From NCBI GenBank assembly GCA_018372555.1, contig JAHAIU010000203.1, positions 1 through 5,393 on the forward strand: a DNA stretch of 5,393 nt, read 5' to 3'. Of this stretch, positions 4,988 to 5,393 are shown piece after piece (the stretch's first letter is position 1; each line of letters begins with the position of its first letter). Both the position numbers and the translations under genes were made by a program. This stretch comes from Clostridium sp. Lineage in GTDB: Bacteria > Bacillota > Clostridia > Clostridiales > Clostridiaceae. The notes below the pieces were generated by a model. It ran no database searches and was not told where the DNA came from. It saw only the letters and a program-made list of their open reading frames with translations.

Positions 4988-5018
4988 GATACACATAGAT
5001 GTGTTTGTTTGTGTATAC
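4988..5018. repeat. Inverted repeats at the right junction (candidate attR arm)
   Basis: ATACACA (4989-4995) and TGTGTAT (5010-5016) are exact inverted 7-mers. Nested inside, ACACAT (4991-4996) pairs with ATGTGT (4999-5004). The set ends 5 bp before the inferred junction at 5023/5024, where recombinase-binding half-sites would be expected. The arms are short and unproven. Confidence 0.3.
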
Positions 5019-5023
5019 TTACA

Positions 5024-5329
5024 ATTAATACAAAACCTCCTATGCTTTATATTTCAATAAGACCTGAAAGATTATCATACGAATATATAAAAGAGTCTAT
5101 GGACTTTGTAATTAATATGCCTAGTTCTGATTTAGTAAAAGCTGTTGATTACTGTGGTGTAAAGCCCGGAAGAAAATTTGATAAAATAGATGACATGAAT
5201 TTTACACTAAGTGAAAGTACATTTGTTTCAGCACCTTATATTAATGAATGTCCTGTAAATATTGAATGTAAAGTAAAAAATATAATACCTCTTGGTACGC
5301 ACAATGTCGTCAACTTAAGTAATTTGTAA
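5024..5329 (+). pseudogene. Flavin reductase family gene, central/C-terminal fragment
   Basis: In frame from 5024 the product reads INTKPPMLYISIRPERLSYE, then YIKES, VINMP, GVKPGRKFDK, CPVNIECKVK and IIPLGTH. About 50 of 91 residues match residues 42-132 of the paralogue at 143-718. It has no start codon with a ribosome site, and the codons just upstream (from a TTG at 4985) are Cys-rich and unrelated to the family. After LGTH (5302) the family sequence fails: NVVNLSNL and a stop at 5327-5329, where DLFxxEVxN is expected, as if about six codons were deleted. Another frame at 5337-5393 (LFLDDIFKFLLKNG) faintly resembles the next part. This piece therefore has both the insertion break and later decay, and it completes the fragment at 1-111. 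Confidence 0.8.
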
Positions 5330-5393
5330 ATATAAATCACGATTATTTTTAGATGATATATTTAAATTTCTTCTAAAAAATGGTACACTAAAT

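Larger units (their letters stand above)
97..5023. mobile_element. Putative integrative element splitting a flavin reductase gene
   Basis: The two outer flavin reductase fragments (ending at 96 and resuming at 5024) align to residues 8-39 and 40-132 of the intact paralogue at 143-718 with no gap or overlap. The simplest reading is one gene cut by inserted DNA. The inserted part carries a catalytically complete tyrosine recombinase (3188-4195), a plausible agent of integration. Other contents are a flavin reductase paralogue, a secreted protease, a cell-wall-repeat protein and small membrane peptides. There is no long terminal direct repeat: the ends share only TACTACA (93-99) against TACTTACA (5016-5023). 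No excisionase, relaxase, replication or phage structural gene is visible. The boundaries are inferred from protein alignment, not from a comparison with an empty site. The alternative is rearranged tandem paralogues that decayed from opposite ends. Confidence 0.6.

Noticed and set aside
4985..5023. Using TTG 4985 as a genuine start for the right flavin reductase fragment
   Set aside because: No Shine-Dalgarno is present, and the 13 Cys-rich codons before the homologous part derive from the junction inverted repeats.

Overview
The window looks like an AT-rich Clostridium-type Firmicute. Signs of this are strong AGGAG-type ribosome binding sites, A/T-ending codons, a secreted protein with choline-binding-like cell-wall repeats, and a clostridial-style flavin reductase family. 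The species cannot be fixed from the sequence.

The main structural result is that one flavin reductase gene appears to be split by about 4.9 kb of inserted DNA. Bases 1-96 encode the N-terminal part, which runs off the left edge of the window. Bases 5024-5302 encode the central and C-terminal part of the same family. Against the intact paralogue at 143-718, the left piece stops at residue 39 and the right piece resumes at residue 40. The DNA from 97 to 5023 therefore behaves as a mobile or genomic-island insertion. The right fragment has also decayed at its own C-terminal end, so the insertion does not look recent.

From left to right the insertion holds four blocks. (1) An intact flavin reductase paralogue (143-718) sits directly behind the left junction with its own ribosome binding site and no clear promoter, as if it uses the interrupted gene's promoter. 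(2) A probable secreted-protein operon follows: an S1B/V8-type serine protease (1152-2210) and a small cell-wall-repeat plus Ig-like protein (2256-2864). (3) A non-coding stretch (2865-3187) ends in a cluster of alternating TTTACRTA-type inverted repeats. (4) A minus-strand operon lies on the right: a 37-residue hydrophobic peptide, a possible related 33-residue peptide, a 61-residue charged protein and a tyrosine recombinase with all six catalytic residues.

The minus-strand operon starts at an excellent sigma-A promoter (TTGACA, 17-bp spacer, TATAAT). A perfect 22-bp palindrome covers its -10 and spacer, so a dimeric repressor probably controls it. The leader of the recombinase gene has two further layers: a 7-nt perfect complement of its Shine-Dalgarno, and a long hairpin that folds better as plus-strand RNA and sits just downstream of a plus-strand TTGACA. 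Together these suggest tightly gated integrase expression, possibly with an antisense RNA. No repressor, excisionase, replication or conjugation gene is visible, so the element would be a small, non-autonomous, cargo-bearing integrative unit, or a remnant of a larger one.
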